The position numbers were made by a program, and so were the translations under genes. From Tsukamurella tyrosinosolvens (lineage in GTDB: Bacteria; Actinomycetota; Actinomycetes; Mycobacteriales; Mycobacteriaceae), in the NCBI RefSeq assembly GCF_900104775.1, contig NZ_FNSA01000001.1, forward strand, positions 62,001-126,000: 64,000 nucleotides of DNA, given 5' to 3'. This document shows, one piece after another, positions 50,216 through 58,703 of this stretch. The notes beneath the pieces were generated by a model. It saw only the letters and a list, made by a program, of their open reading frames with translations. It was not told where the DNA came from and did no database searches. Positions within the stretch are counted from its first letter, which is position 1, and the number at the start of each line of letters is the position of its first letter.

Positions 50216-52399
50216 ATGTCTGAATACGAGAACGAGCTGGCATCGGAGCGCGCGTACGTGGCGGGTTTGTACGCCCGGTTGGACGCCGAGCGCGACCGGG
50301 CGCGTCGCAGGTACGCGGACGCCCTGCGCGACCACGAGGGCCGGGCGGTGGACCGGGAGGGCGATGTGATGACCTCCGCGCGGGAGGTGCGGCGGCTGAG
50401 CGTCGCCGAGGAGGGGCTGGCCTTCGGCCGGCTCGACGGAGAGCCGAACGGCACCGTCGGGACGCGGTACGTGGGGCGCCTGGGCCTCTTCGACGACGAG
50501 GACGGGGACGACGAGCTGCTGTTGGATTGGCGGGCACCGGCGTCGCGACCGTTCTACACGGCGACGGGCGCGCACCCCGAGGGCGTGCACCGGCGGCGGC
50601 AGTTCCTCAGCGAGGGACGGGAGCTGACCGCGTTCACCGACGAGATGCTCGGCCGCCCGGGTGCGGACGCGCGCGGCGACGCCGCCCTGCTGGCCGCGGT
50701 GAACGCCCCGCGCGGCGAGGGGATGCGCGACATCGTCGCGACCATCCAGGCCGATCAGGACCGGATCATCCGGTCCGACAACCCGGGCGTCACGGTCATC
50801 GAGGGCGGGCCCGGCACCGGCAAGACGGTAGTGGCGCTGCACCGGGTGGCGTACCTGCTGTACACGCAGCGGGCGCGGTTCGAGCGGCACGGCGTGCTGG
50901 TGGTGGGGCCGAACACGTCCTTCCTGCAGCACATCGGGCGGGTGCTGCCCTCGCTCGGCGAGTCCGACGTGGTCTTCGCGACCCCGGCGACGCTGTACCC
51001 CGGCATCGCGGCGCGCGCCGAGGACGTGCCCTCGATGGCGCGGATCAAGGGCGCGGCCGCGATGGCCGACGTGCTCGCCGCCGCGGTCGCGGACCGCCGC
51101 ACCCTGCCGGAGACTCCCGTCTCCATCGGGCTCGGCGACGCGACCGTGCGGATCGAGGCCGACGTGGTCGGCTGGGCCCGCGACGAGGCGCGAGACAGCG
51201 GGCAGCCGCACAACCAGGCGCGCACCGTCTTCCTCGACGTGCTGACCTGGGCGATCACCGAGCGGGCGCTGGGCCGGATCGGGAAGCAGTGGCTGCGCCG
51301 CGAGGACACGCGGGCCTGGGAGGAGATGCGCGGCAGCATGCTCGCGGACCTCGCGGTGGACGGGACGTTCCGGCGCACCGTCGACGCGCTGTGGCCCGTG
51401 CTGTCCCCCGAGGTCCTGCTCGCGGACCTGCTGAGCTCGCCCGAGCGGCTCGCCGCGGCGGGGGCGGACCCGTCGCTGCTGCGGTCCGACGGTGCCGCCT
51501 GGACCGTGTCCGACGTGCCCCTGCTGGACGAGCTCGCGGAGCTGCTCGGCCCGCACGAGGCGCAGGACGACGCGGCCGCCGCCGCGGCCCGGAAGGAGCA
51601 GGCGGAGTTCGCGGAGGGCGTGCTGGATTCGCTGGTGTCCCGGTCGGATTCGATGGACGACGAGGACCACCTCTTCGCGACCGACCTGCTGTACGCCGAC
51701 GACCTGGCCGGGCGGTTCGAGGAGCGGGACACCCGCGACCTGGTGGAGCGGGCCGCGGCGGACCGGACCTGGGCGTACCGGCACGTGGTGGTGGACGAGG
51801 CGCAGGAGTTGTCGGCGATGGACTGGCGGGTCCTGATGCGGCGGTGCCCGTCCCGGTCGTTCACGGTGGTCGGCGACCTGACGCAGCGCAGCGCACCCGC
51901 GGGCGCCCGCTCGTGGGGCGAGATGCTGGACCCGTACGTCGCGGGCCGGTGGGCGTACACCGCGCTCACGGTGAACTACCGCACCCCGTCGGAGATCATG
52001 GCGGTGGCCGCGGACGTGCTGGCGGAGTTCGCGCCCGGCGCCGTACCGCCGGAGTCGGTGCGCGCCTCCGGGATCCGGCCGTGGGCCCGGCCCGTGACCG
52101 ACGACGGGGTGGCCGGCGCGATCGACGCCTTCGTCCGGGACGAGGCGGGCCGGGAGGGTACGTCCGTCGTCATCGGGCCCGACGGTACGCCGGGCGCGGT
52201 GCCGCCGGCGCAGACGAAGGGGCTCGAGTTCGACGCGGTGCTGGTGGTGGACCCCGAGGCGATCCTCGCGGACGGCGAGCGCGGCGCGGCGGAACTCTAC
52301 GTGGCGCTCACCCGCGCGACGCAGCGGCTCGGCGTGCTGCACCGCGCGCCGCTGCCGGCGTGCCTGTCCGGGCTCGAGAGCCCCGTCGCGGCGTCCTGA
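50216..52399 (+). CDS. helR: RNA polymerase recycling motor ATPase HelR
   Basis: A 727-residue superfamily-1 helicase-like protein of the HelD/HelR class, which displaces rifamycin-stalled RNA polymerase. The N-terminal charged coiled-coil (about 1-60: EYENELASERAYVAGLYARL onward) is the arm that enters the polymerase channel. Walker A is GGPGTGKT (197-204), Walker B VVVDEAQELS (Asp527), with GDLTQRSAP, NYRTPSEIM and the late LYVALTRATQRLGVLH motifs. The ATG at 50216 starts the conserved arm; the longer frame would run through the RAE. The RAE and strong -10 upstream support rifamycin-inducible expression. Not an UvrD: the long insert between motifs is HelR-like. Confidence 0.9.
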   Translation: MSEYENELASERAYVAGLYARLDAERDRARRRYADALRDHEGRAVDREGDVMTSAREVRRLSVAEEGLAFGRLDGEPNGTVGTRYVGRLGLFDDEDGDDELLLDWRAPASRPFYTATGAHPEGVHRRRQFLSEGRELTAFTDEMLGRPGADARGDAALLAAVNAPRGEGMRDIVATIQADQDRIIRSDNPGVTVIEGGPGTGKTVVALHRVAYLLYTQRARFERHGVLVVGPNTSFLQHIGRVLPSLGESDVVFATPATLYPGIAARAEDVPSMARIKGAAAMADVLAAAVADRRTLPETPVSIGLGDATVRIEADVVGWARDEARDSGQPHNQARTVFLDVLTWAITERALGRIGKQWLRREDTRAWEEMRGSMLADLAVDGTFRRTVDALWPVLSPEVLLADLLSSPERLAAAGADPSLLRSDGAAWTVSDVPLLDELAELLGPHEAQDDAAAAAARKEQAEFAEGVLDSLVSRSDSMDDEDHLFATDLLYADDLAGRFEERDTRDLVERAAADRTWAYRHVVVDEAQELSAMDWRVLMRRCPSRSFTVVGDLTQRSAPAGARSWGEMLDPYVAGRWAYTALTVNYRTPSEIMAVAADVLAEFAPGAVPPESVRASGIRPWARPVTDDGVAGAIDAFVRDEAGREGTSVVIGPDGTPGAVPPAQTKGLEFDAVLVVDPEAILADGERGAAELYVALTRATQRLGVLHRAPLPACLSGLESPVAAS

Positions 52400-52417
52400 C
52401 GCCCGCGCACGGCGTGC

Positions 52418-53032
52418 TCAGCCTCCGCTCTTGATCCAGTCCAGCGCGATCGCCACGACGGCCGCGTTGAAGAAGAAGCTGAGCACGCTGTGCACGATCA
52501 CCAGGCGGCGGGTGGAACGCCGCGTGACGGTCACGTCCGAGACCGCGAAGGACGTGCCGATGGTGATGGAGAAGTAGACGAACTCCGTGAGCTGTGGGCG
52601 CTCGCAGTCCGGGAACTGCAGGCCGCCGGCGGTGAAGTAGTCGCGGGCGTAGATCTGCGCGAACGCGGTGTGCAGGAGCAGCCACGAGAGGAGGACCGTG
52701 GCCGCGGCGACGGGCTGGAGCGCGGGATCCGGCTCGTCGCCGCGGGTGGCGATCATGAGCAGACCGCCTACCAGGCCGGAGCCACTGACCACGACCGCGA
52801 ACAGCGTGGTCTGCCAGCGCGGCGCGGCCATCAGGTCCGCATCGTCCTCGCCCGCGGGGATGCGGCGGCGCAACAGGAACCAGCCGGCGATCACGTAGGC
52901 GACGGCGGCCAGGTTCCACACGACGAGCAGCGGCACCGCGGAACTGCCGAACACCAGGACCGCGGCCAGCCAGGCCAGGCCCAACAGGGTGAGCACCGTC
53001 TCGAGCAGGGGGACCAGGACCGACCGTCGCAT
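52418..53032 (-). CDS. DUF1345 membrane protein
   Basis: A 204-residue protein with five to six hydrophobic helices and the DUF1345 segments LLHTAFAQIYARDYF (near residue 120) and TEFVYFSITIGTSFAVSDV (near 148). Function unknown. It diverges from a TetR regulator across 48 bases, which suggests that regulator controls it. It converges on helR. Confidence 0.82.
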   Translation of the reverse strand: MRRSVLVPLLETVLTLLGLAWLAAVLVFGSSAVPLLVVWNLAAVAYVIAGWFLLRRRIPAGEDDADLMAAPRWQTTLFAVVVSGSGLVGGLLMIATRGDEPDPALQPVAAATVLLSWLLLHTAFAQIYARDYFTAGGLQFPDCERPQLTEFVYFSITIGTSFAVSDVTVTRRSTRRLVIVHSVLSFFFNAAVVAIALDWIKSGG

Positions 53033-53068
53033 GCGGTCAGCTTTCCACGGCGCCGGCTCCGCGGCGGA

Positions 53069-53074
53069 TACCAT
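53069..53074 (+). promoter_or_regulatory. -10 element for the TetR gene at 53081 (leaderless)
   Basis: TACCAT, 6 bases before the ATG. Confidence 0.4.
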
Positions 53075-53080
53075 CGCCGC

Positions 53081-53650
53081 ATGCCCCCCGCCCGCTCCAG
53101 CCCGTCGCGCTACGTCCAGCTGCGGTTCCTGGAGGCGGGTCTGGCGGTGTTGGCCGAGCGGGGGCACGCGTCGCTCAAGCTGGCAGCGGTGTGCGAGCAG
53201 GCCGGATCGTCGACCGGGAGCTTCTACCACGCCTATCCGAGCTGGCCGGAGTTCACGTCGGCGCTCATCGCGTACTGGCGGCAGACCAAGAGCGACCGGC
53301 TGATCGAGGCGGCGCGCCAGGTGCCCGACGCCTACGACCGGCTGATGTCGCTCACTCACGTCGGCCTGACGCTGCCGCACGCGACCGAGGCCGCGATCCG
53401 GGTGTGGGCGGCGCACGATCCGGAGGTGGCCCGCCATCAGGCGGAGGTCGACCTCGAGCGGCGCGATGTGATCGCGGAGACCTACGCCGAGGTGATCGGC
53501 GACCGCGAGCTCGCGGAGAAGTACGCGACCACCGCGCTGTACCTGCTGGTGGGCTACGAGAGCGGCACGCTGCAATCGCTCGACACGCTCGCCTTCGCCT
53601 TCCGCACCTTCACCGACGGCGCGCTCGGCGGGCCGCCCGAGGCCGACTGA
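53081..53650 (+). CDS. TetR-family regulator
   Basis: A 189-residue TetR protein with a helix-turn-helix at residues 10-50 (LRFLEAGLAVLAERGHASLK, then LAAVCEQAGSSTGSFYHAYPSW). The effector domain is helical and unassigned. Divergent from the DUF1345 gene, its probable target. The longer frame through the promoter is noncoding. Confidence 0.82.
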   Translation: MPPARSSPSRYVQLRFLEAGLAVLAERGHASLKLAAVCEQAGSSTGSFYHAYPSWPEFTSALIAYWRQTKSDRLIEAARQVPDAYDRLMSLTHVGLTLPHATEAAIRVWAAHDPEVARHQAEVDLERRDVIAETYAEVIGDRELAEKYATTALYLLVGYESGTLQSLDTLAFAFRTFTDGALGGPPEAD

Positions 53651-53694
53651 ACGCGGGGCCGGGACGAGGAGGCGCGGCCGCCTGCGGGCGGGCG

Positions 53695-54345
53695 TCAGCG
53701 GCTCGCGCGGACCACGAGGGCGTCGAGCAGATCGAAGACCTGCGCGGTGAGGACGGCGCCGGCGCTCTCGTCACCGAGGACGCGGCGACGGACGGCGCGC
53801 TCGAAGGGCCCGTCGAGCGCGGCGTACGTGCCCGCGGCGTCGAGGAGCGGCGTGCCGCCCGCGAGCTCCGCGTAGCGGCTCACGACCCGCCAGATCATCG
53901 CCTCGAGCGAGCCGTCGATCTCGCGCACGTCGTCGGTGAGCGCCGCCTCGAACATGGCCTGCGAGCGCAGGTCGTACCAGAGCTTGTGGGTCGGGAGGTC
54001 GTGCTCCATGGTGGCGGCCAGCCGCTCCGCGAACCGCAGGCGCAGCGCGGCCGCGTCGTCGTCGGGACGGAGCACGTCGTCGTAGGAGGCGATGCACTCG
54101 GCCTTGTAGAGGTGCACGCAGTGCGCGATCAGCTCGAGCCGGTCGGCGAAGTAGTAGTGCAGCACGCCGTGGCTGTACTCCGAGTTCGCGGCGATCTCGC
54201 GGAGGCTGGTGCGGGCGTAGCCGAGCTCCGAGAGGGTCTTGAGCGCCGCACGGGCCAGCTCGTCGCGCTTGGCCGCGACCTTCGTGGCGTGCTTGGTAGC
54301 GCCCACCGCAGCGGGCGCGGTCGCCGACGCGATCACCTCGGTCAC
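53695..54345 (-). CDS. TetR-family regulator of the SDR/DUF5938/acyl-CoA synthetase operon
   Basis: A 216-residue TetR protein. The DNA-binding part is RDELARAALKTLSELGYART, then SLREIAANSEYSHGVLHYYFADRLEL (about 27-73), preceded by an alanine-rich tail. The GTG start has GGGAG upstream. It diverges from the SDR gene; a 13-base palindrome and paired TCTTGAC repeats lie between them, so it probably represses the SDR operon and itself. Confidence 0.85.
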   Translation of the reverse strand: MTEVIASATAPAAVGATKHATKVAAKRDELARAALKTLSELGYARTSLREIAANSEYSHGVLHYYFADRLELIAHCVHLYKAECIASYDDVLRPDDDAAALRLRFAERLAATMEHDLPTHKLWYDLRSQAMFEAALTDDVREIDGSLEAMIWRVVSRYAELAGGTPLLDAAGTYAALDGPFERAVRRRVLGDESAGAVLTAQVFDLLDALVVRASR

Positions 54346-54436
54346 CCCGCACTCCCTTCCTCCGGCCGACGGCGCGTCGGCATCGTCCCAGGATAGCCCC
54401 TGTGCCGCGCCCCGGGGCGGCGCCCCGAGCGAAAAG

Positions 54437-54466
54437 TCTTGACGAATGTCCAACATTTTTCTTGAC
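54437..54466. promoter_or_regulatory. Promoter/operator region of the SDR operon
   Basis: A locally AT-rich stretch. AATGT-CCA-ACATT (54445-54457) is a perfect short palindrome. It is flanked by two copies of TCTTGAC (54437-54443 and 54460-54466) 23 bases apart, the second forming a TTGACA -35 hexamer. A TetR-family operator is likely. Confidence 0.5.
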
Positions 54467-54546
54467 AGTCGTCTAGATTCTGGAATGTGACGGCCGCCAC
54501 AGGCGGTACCCACGAAGTCCGATCCACCTCGATCAAGGGAGTAGTC

Positions 54547-55341
54547 GTGAGCGCATTCGATCTGACCGGCCGGCGGGTCCTGGTCACCGGCGGGGCACAG
54601 GGGCTCGGTGAGGGCATGGCCCGTGCGCTGACCGCAGCCGGCGCCCGGGTGATGCTGGGCGACCTGCAGGCGGACCGCGCCGCCACCGTCGCGTCCGAGC
54701 TGGGAGCCGGCAACGGCTCGGTCCACCTCGACGTCACCTCCGAGGAGAGCTGGGCCGCCGCGATCGACGCCACCGTCGCGCAGCTCGGTGGGCTCGACGT
54801 GGTGGTCAACAACGCCGGCGTCGAGATCACGGGGCTGCTCACCGAGATCTCCGTCGACGACGTGCGGCGCCAGCTCGACGTGAACGTGCTCGGCACGGCC
54901 CTCGGCCTCAAGCACGGGCTGCGGGCCCTGCGTCCGGGCGGGGCGGCCGGTGGCGGCGGCGCCATCATCAACGTCGCCTCCGTGGCGGCGACCATCGCCT
55001 TCCCCGGCATCGCGATCTACTCCGCCACCAAGTCGGCCATCGACCGGATGACCCGCGTGGCGGCGATGGAGGCCGGGAAGCTCGGCTACGGCGTGCGCGT
55101 CAACTGCATCTACCCGGGCCTCGTGCCCACCGAGATGGGCACGGGCCTCGCGGTCGACATGGCGAACATCGGGCTGTTCGGCTCCCCCGAGGAGGCGGTC
55201 GAGGCGGTCGTGGGACTCACGCCCAGCGGCCGGCTCGGCGAGGTCCAGGACATGGCGGACGCCGTCGTCTTCCTCGCCTCCGACGCCTCCCGCTTCGTCA
55301 ACGGGGCCGGGCTGCCCGTCGACGGCGGCATGGGCATGTGA
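54547..55341 (+). CDS. SDR-family oxidoreductase
   Basis: A 264-residue classical short-chain dehydrogenase: VLVTGGAQGLGEGMA (cofactor), VVNNAGVEITG, and catalytic Ser and Tyr-Lys in NVASVAA and IYSATKSA; C-terminal FVNGAGLPVDGGMGM is typical. GTG at 54547 has AAGGGA upstream; an in-frame GTG at 54487 would add a polar 20-residue tail. First gene of an operon with a DUF5938 protein and an acyl-CoA synthetase; a hydroxyl/keto lipid or terpenoid substrate is plausible. It keeps the glycine-rich NAD-type motif; cofactor preference not certain. Confidence 0.88.
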   Translation: MSAFDLTGRRVLVTGGAQGLGEGMARALTAAGARVMLGDLQADRAATVASELGAGNGSVHLDVTSEESWAAAIDATVAQLGGLDVVVNNAGVEITGLLTEISVDDVRRQLDVNVLGTALGLKHGLRALRPGGAAGGGGAIINVASVAATIAFPGIAIYSATKSAIDRMTRVAAMEAGKLGYGVRVNCIYPGLVPTEMGTGLAVDMANIGLFGSPEEAVEAVVGLTPSGRLGEVQDMADAVVFLASDASRFVNGAGLPVDGGMGM

Positions 55342-55369
55342 CGGAAACATCCACAGGACAAGGAGAATC

Positions 55370-56497
55370 ATGAGCAACAAGCCGGTAGTGGTGTACGGGG
55401 CCTCGGGGTACACGGGACGCCTCATCTGCGAGTACCTGCGCGAGTACAACGTGCCCTTCACCGCGGCGGGCCGCGACGAGGGCAAGCTGACCGCGTCGAT
55501 GGAGAAGAACGTCGCGGGCATCGAGACCGCCGACTACGAGGTCGTGCAGGTCGATCACGACGTCGACTCCCTCACCGAGCTCTTCCGCGGCAGCTCCGTC
55601 GTGCTGAACACGGTGGGGCCGTTCATCAAGTTCGGCGACACGGTGGTCCAGGCCAGCTTGAACGCCGGTGCGCACTACAGCGACACCAACGGTGAGCAGG
55701 ACTGGATGATCCACTGCGACGACACGTTCCATCAGCAGTACGCGGACGCAGGCCTGCTGCTGGCGCCCGGTATCGCGCACATGTACACCACGGGCGAGAT
55801 CGCGGCCCAGATCGCTCTGGAGACACCGGGTCTCGACACCCTCGACATCGCGGTCTTCTGGGGCGGCAGCCCCACCATCGCGTCCACCCGCACGATCCTC
55901 GTGAACGCCGCGGGCGGCGACGCCTTCTACCTGGAGCAGAACGAGTACACGTCGTTCGACCCGATGCAGGGGCTGGTCCCGCTCGTGGTGCCCGGGCAGC
56001 ACGAGCTGGCGCAGTCGCTGCCGTGGGGCGGCACCTCGCATCCCGTGTGGTTCAAGCGCGATCCCCGCGTGGCGAACTGCAAGGCGCAGGGCGGCGTCTT
56101 CAACGCCGCGCTGATGAACAACGTGCCGGTGATCGTGGCCGACGCGCTGGAGGCCACGAAGGACATGTCGCCCGAGGACCGCGCCGACGCGCTCGACGCC
56201 GTCGCCGCGCAGGTGATGAATTCGATGCCGCCGCGCGAGAACCCGCGTGTGAACAAGTCGCTCGACTCGGTCCACGCCTCGGGCCCGCTGGGCCGCTCGC
56301 ACGTGGTGATCCACGGCAACAGCAACTACAAGCAGACGGGCCTGCTGCAGGCCTACGCCGCGTACTCGCTGCTGCAGCAGCCGCCGCGGCGCGTCGGCCT
56401 GGCGTCGGGCTGCCAGGCCTTCGGGCACCGCGAACTCGAGGGCGTGCTGCGGACTTTCGGCCTCATCTCCGAGCCGATCGTCACGGTGCACCGATGA
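55370..56497 (+). CDS. Saccharopine dehydrogenase-like protein (DUF5938)
   Basis: A 375-residue protein with an N-terminal NAD(P) Rossmann fold (VVVYGASGYTGRLICEYL) and LNTVGPFIKFGDTVVQASL, then GAHYSDTNGEQDW, as in saccharopine dehydrogenase-like reductases of the trans-acting/DUF5938 type. The true lysine-pathway function is unlikely because the C-terminal domain differs. Ribosome-binding site AAGGAG. It lies between an SDR and an acyl-CoA synthetase (ATGA overlap), so it probably acts in the same uncharacterised catabolic route. Confidence 0.8.
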   Translation: MSNKPVVVYGASGYTGRLICEYLREYNVPFTAAGRDEGKLTASMEKNVAGIETADYEVVQVDHDVDSLTELFRGSSVVLNTVGPFIKFGDTVVQASLNAGAHYSDTNGEQDWMIHCDDTFHQQYADAGLLLAPGIAHMYTTGEIAAQIALETPGLDTLDIAVFWGGSPTIASTRTILVNAAGGDAFYLEQNEYTSFDPMQGLVPLVVPGQHELAQSLPWGGTSHPVWFKRDPRVANCKAQGGVFNAALMNNVPVIVADALEATKDMSPEDRADALDAVAAQVMNSMPPRENPRVNKSLDSVHASGPLGRSHVVIHGNSNYKQTGLLQAYAAYSLLQQPPRRVGLASGCQAFGHRELEGVLRTFGLISEPIVTVHR

Positions 56498-57969
56498 CGG
56501 TGCGCGACCTGCCCGAGGTGCCCGCCCTCCCGGAGACCCGGGCGGCGCGGGCACCGCAGGACCCGGCCGTCGCCGACGACCGGCTGGACCTGTCGAACGC
56601 CGAGTTCGCCGCGGCCGTCCGCACCGCCGCGACCCGGCTCGCGGAGTTCGGCGTCGAGCGCGGCGACGTCGTGGGACTGCTGCTGCCCAATCGGGTGGAG
56701 CTGGTGGTCGCGGTGTTCGCGGCCTGGCGTCTGGGCGCGGCGGTCACGCCGATCAATCCCGCGCTCGCGCCGCCCGAGATCGCCTATCAGGCAGCCGATG
56801 CGGGCGCCCGGGTGCTGGTGACCGAGTCCGGGGCGCAGACCCCGGACGGCGTCGCCGCGATCGCGTGCCACGAGCTCCTCGCGGAGTCCGACGACGAGGC
56901 GGCGGCGCCCGAACCGGTGTCGACCGGTGACCTCGCACTGCTCATCTACACCGCCGGCACCACCGGCAAGCCCAAGGGCGTGATGATCACCCACGGGAAC
57001 ATCGCGGCCATGACGGCGTCGTTCATCGAGCACTTCGCGTTCACCGAGCGCGACCACAGCCTCCTGGTCCTGCCGCTCTTCCACGCCAACGGCGTCGTCC
57101 TCGGCACGCTCACGCCGCTCCGGGCGGGCGGGCGCACGACGATCGTCGGCCGGTTCCGGCCGGATGATTTCTTCCCGGCGGTGGAGCGGCACCGGCCCAC
57201 CTACTTCTCCGCGGTGCCGGCGATCTACGCGATGCTCACGGCGCTGCCGGAGGAGGTGCGTCCGGATTCGTCGTCGCTGCGGTTCGGGATCTGCGGCGCC
57301 GCACCGATGCCCGTCGACCTCATCGAGCGGTTCGAGTCCCGGTTCGGCGTACCGATCGTCGAGGGCTACGGGCTGTCCGAGACGACCACCGCATCGGCCA
57401 TCAACCCGCTCGACGGTCCGCGCAAGCCCGGCACCGTCGGGCCCGCGCTGCCGGGCCAGCGGATCCGCATCGTCGACGGTGCCCTCCGCGACGTCCCCCG
57501 CGGCGAGACGGGCGAGGTACTCATCGCCGGGAAGGTGGTGATGGCCGGGTACCTGAACCGGCCCGACGCCACCGCCGAGACGATCGTGGACGGGTGGCTG
57601 CGCACCGGCGACGTCGGCCTGCTCGACGAGGACGGCTACCTGCGGCTGGTGGATCGGGTGAAGGACATGGTGATCCGCGGCGGCGAGAACATCTACCCCA
57701 AGGAGATCGAGGCACAGCTGTACCGGAATCCTCAGGTCTTCGAGGCCGCGGTGATCGGCCGGCCGCACGACGTGCTCGGCGAGGTGCCCGTCGCGTACGT
57801 GTCGCTCCGCGCGGGCGCGACGGTGACCGCTGCCGGGCTCCTCGACGGCCTGCGCGGCGAGCTGGCGAAGGTGAAGGTCCCCGTGGACCTGATCCTGCTC
57901 GACGAGGTCCCGAAGAACCCCGTCGGGAAGATCGACAAACCCACGCTCCGGCAGCGGGACCGGGCGTAG
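56494..57969 (+). CDS. Acyl-CoA synthetase (AMP-forming)
   Basis: A 491-residue adenylate-forming ligase. The P-loop is LIYTAGTTGKPKGVMITH (near residue 150); YGLSETT (near 293), GWLRTGDVGLLDEDGYL (near 368) and RVKDMVIRGGENIYPKEIE (near 385), and the catalytic lysine in PKNPVGKIDK near the end are all present. It activates a carboxylic acid to CoA thioester. The ATG overlaps the preceding stop (ATGA). The N-terminus is short compared with long-chain enzymes, more like medium-chain or aryl ligases. Substrate undetermined. Confidence 0.92.
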   Translation: MTVRDLPEVPALPETRAARAPQDPAVADDRLDLSNAEFAAAVRTAATRLAEFGVERGDVVGLLLPNRVELVVAVFAAWRLGAAVTPINPALAPPEIAYQAADAGARVLVTESGAQTPDGVAAIACHELLAESDDEAAAPEPVSTGDLALLIYTAGTTGKPKGVMITHGNIAAMTASFIEHFAFTERDHSLLVLPLFHANGVVLGTLTPLRAGGRTTIVGRFRPDDFFPAVERHRPTYFSAVPAIYAMLTALPEEVRPDSSSLRFGICGAAPMPVDLIERFESRFGVPIVEGYGLSETTTASAINPLDGPRKPGTVGPALPGQRIRIVDGALRDVPRGETGEVLIAGKVVMAGYLNRPDATAETIVDGWLRTGDVGLLDEDGYLRLVDRVKDMVIRGGENIYPKEIEAQLYRNPQVFEAAVIGRPHDVLGEVPVAYVSLRAGATVTAAGLLDGLRGELAKVKVPVDLILLDEVPKNPVGKIDKPTLRQRDRA

Positions 57970-57989
57970 GGGTTCCGGGCGCCGGGGAC

Positions 57990-58694
57990 TCAGGCGGACC
58001 GGGCGACCTTGTCGACCGCCGCGGCGACGAGCCGGTCGAACTGCGCGCGGTCGACGGGCTCGCCCTGGAAGGCGCGCAGCCGCACCCACACGGCGTGCTC
58101 GCCGACCCGCGCGTAGGCCACGAGAGCGCGCTGCTTCGAGTTCGGATCGTCCGGGGTCTCCTCGACGACGAGCAGCTGGTCCGCCCGGCCCCGTTCCCCG
58201 TCGCGGATCGCGTACGTGGTGGTCAGCGGGGTTCCCCCGTCGTTCTGCACCACGATCCGGCACCGCTGGAAGTAGGCCGCGACCGCGGCGATGTCGGGAC
58301 GGCGGGCGACGACGGCCTCCGTGAAGGCCGACCGTCCGCCTCCCTCGCCCGCGGCGACCCCGGCGAGCGAGGGGGCGGGTTGGTCGACTCCGCCGAACAT
58401 CGACACGGGCGCGCACGCGGACGGCGAGTACGTGGTTCCCGTGGGCCGCTGTCCCGTCAACGGGTCGAGGACGGCGCGGACGACGTCGGCGTCCATCGCG
58501 AAGTCCGCCATCGACATACCCGGCGGCAGCTCGGCCGCGGTCAGCACGAGCTGGCGCGCCGATGCCGGCGCGCCCGCGCCGGACGATGCCGCGGCGGAAC
58601 TCGGCGGCCCGTCTGCGTCCGGTCCACTCCCGCAGCCCGCCAGGACCACCGCCCCGACTGCGACGATCGCGCTGAACCCCCGTGCCCGTGCCAT
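57990..58694 (-). CDS. Lipoprotein of unknown function
   Basis: A 234-residue exported lipoprotein: signal helix then lipobox VLAGCG with Cys21, followed by a Ser/Ala/Gly/Pro-rich linker (about 22-48). The mature domain has two cysteines (SACAPVS and QRCRIVV) that could form a disulfide, and alternating beta-type segments ending in RLVAAAVDKVA, reminiscent of mycobacterial small sensor-type lipoproteins. I cannot name it. ACACTA (58701-58706; TAGTGT on the minus strand) lies 6 bases before the ATG. Confidence 0.8.
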   Translation of the reverse strand: MARARGFSAIVAVGAVVLAGCGSGPDADGPPSSAAASSGAGAPASARQLVLTAAELPPGMSMADFAMDADVVRAVLDPLTGQRPTGTTYSPSACAPVSMFGGVDQPAPSLAGVAAGEGGGRSAFTEAVVARRPDIAAVAAYFQRCRIVVQNDGGTPLTTTYAIRDGERGRADQLLVVEETPDDPNSKQRALVAYARVGEHAVWVRLRAFQGEPVDRAQFDRLVAAAVDKVARSA

Positions 58695-58703
58695 GCACCG
58701 ACA

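Noticed and set aside
54487-54546. GTG start 20 codons upstream for the SDR of the TetR-controlled operon
   Set aside because: The extra residues precede the normal SDR N-terminus, and the GTG at 54547 has AAGGGA at correct spacing.
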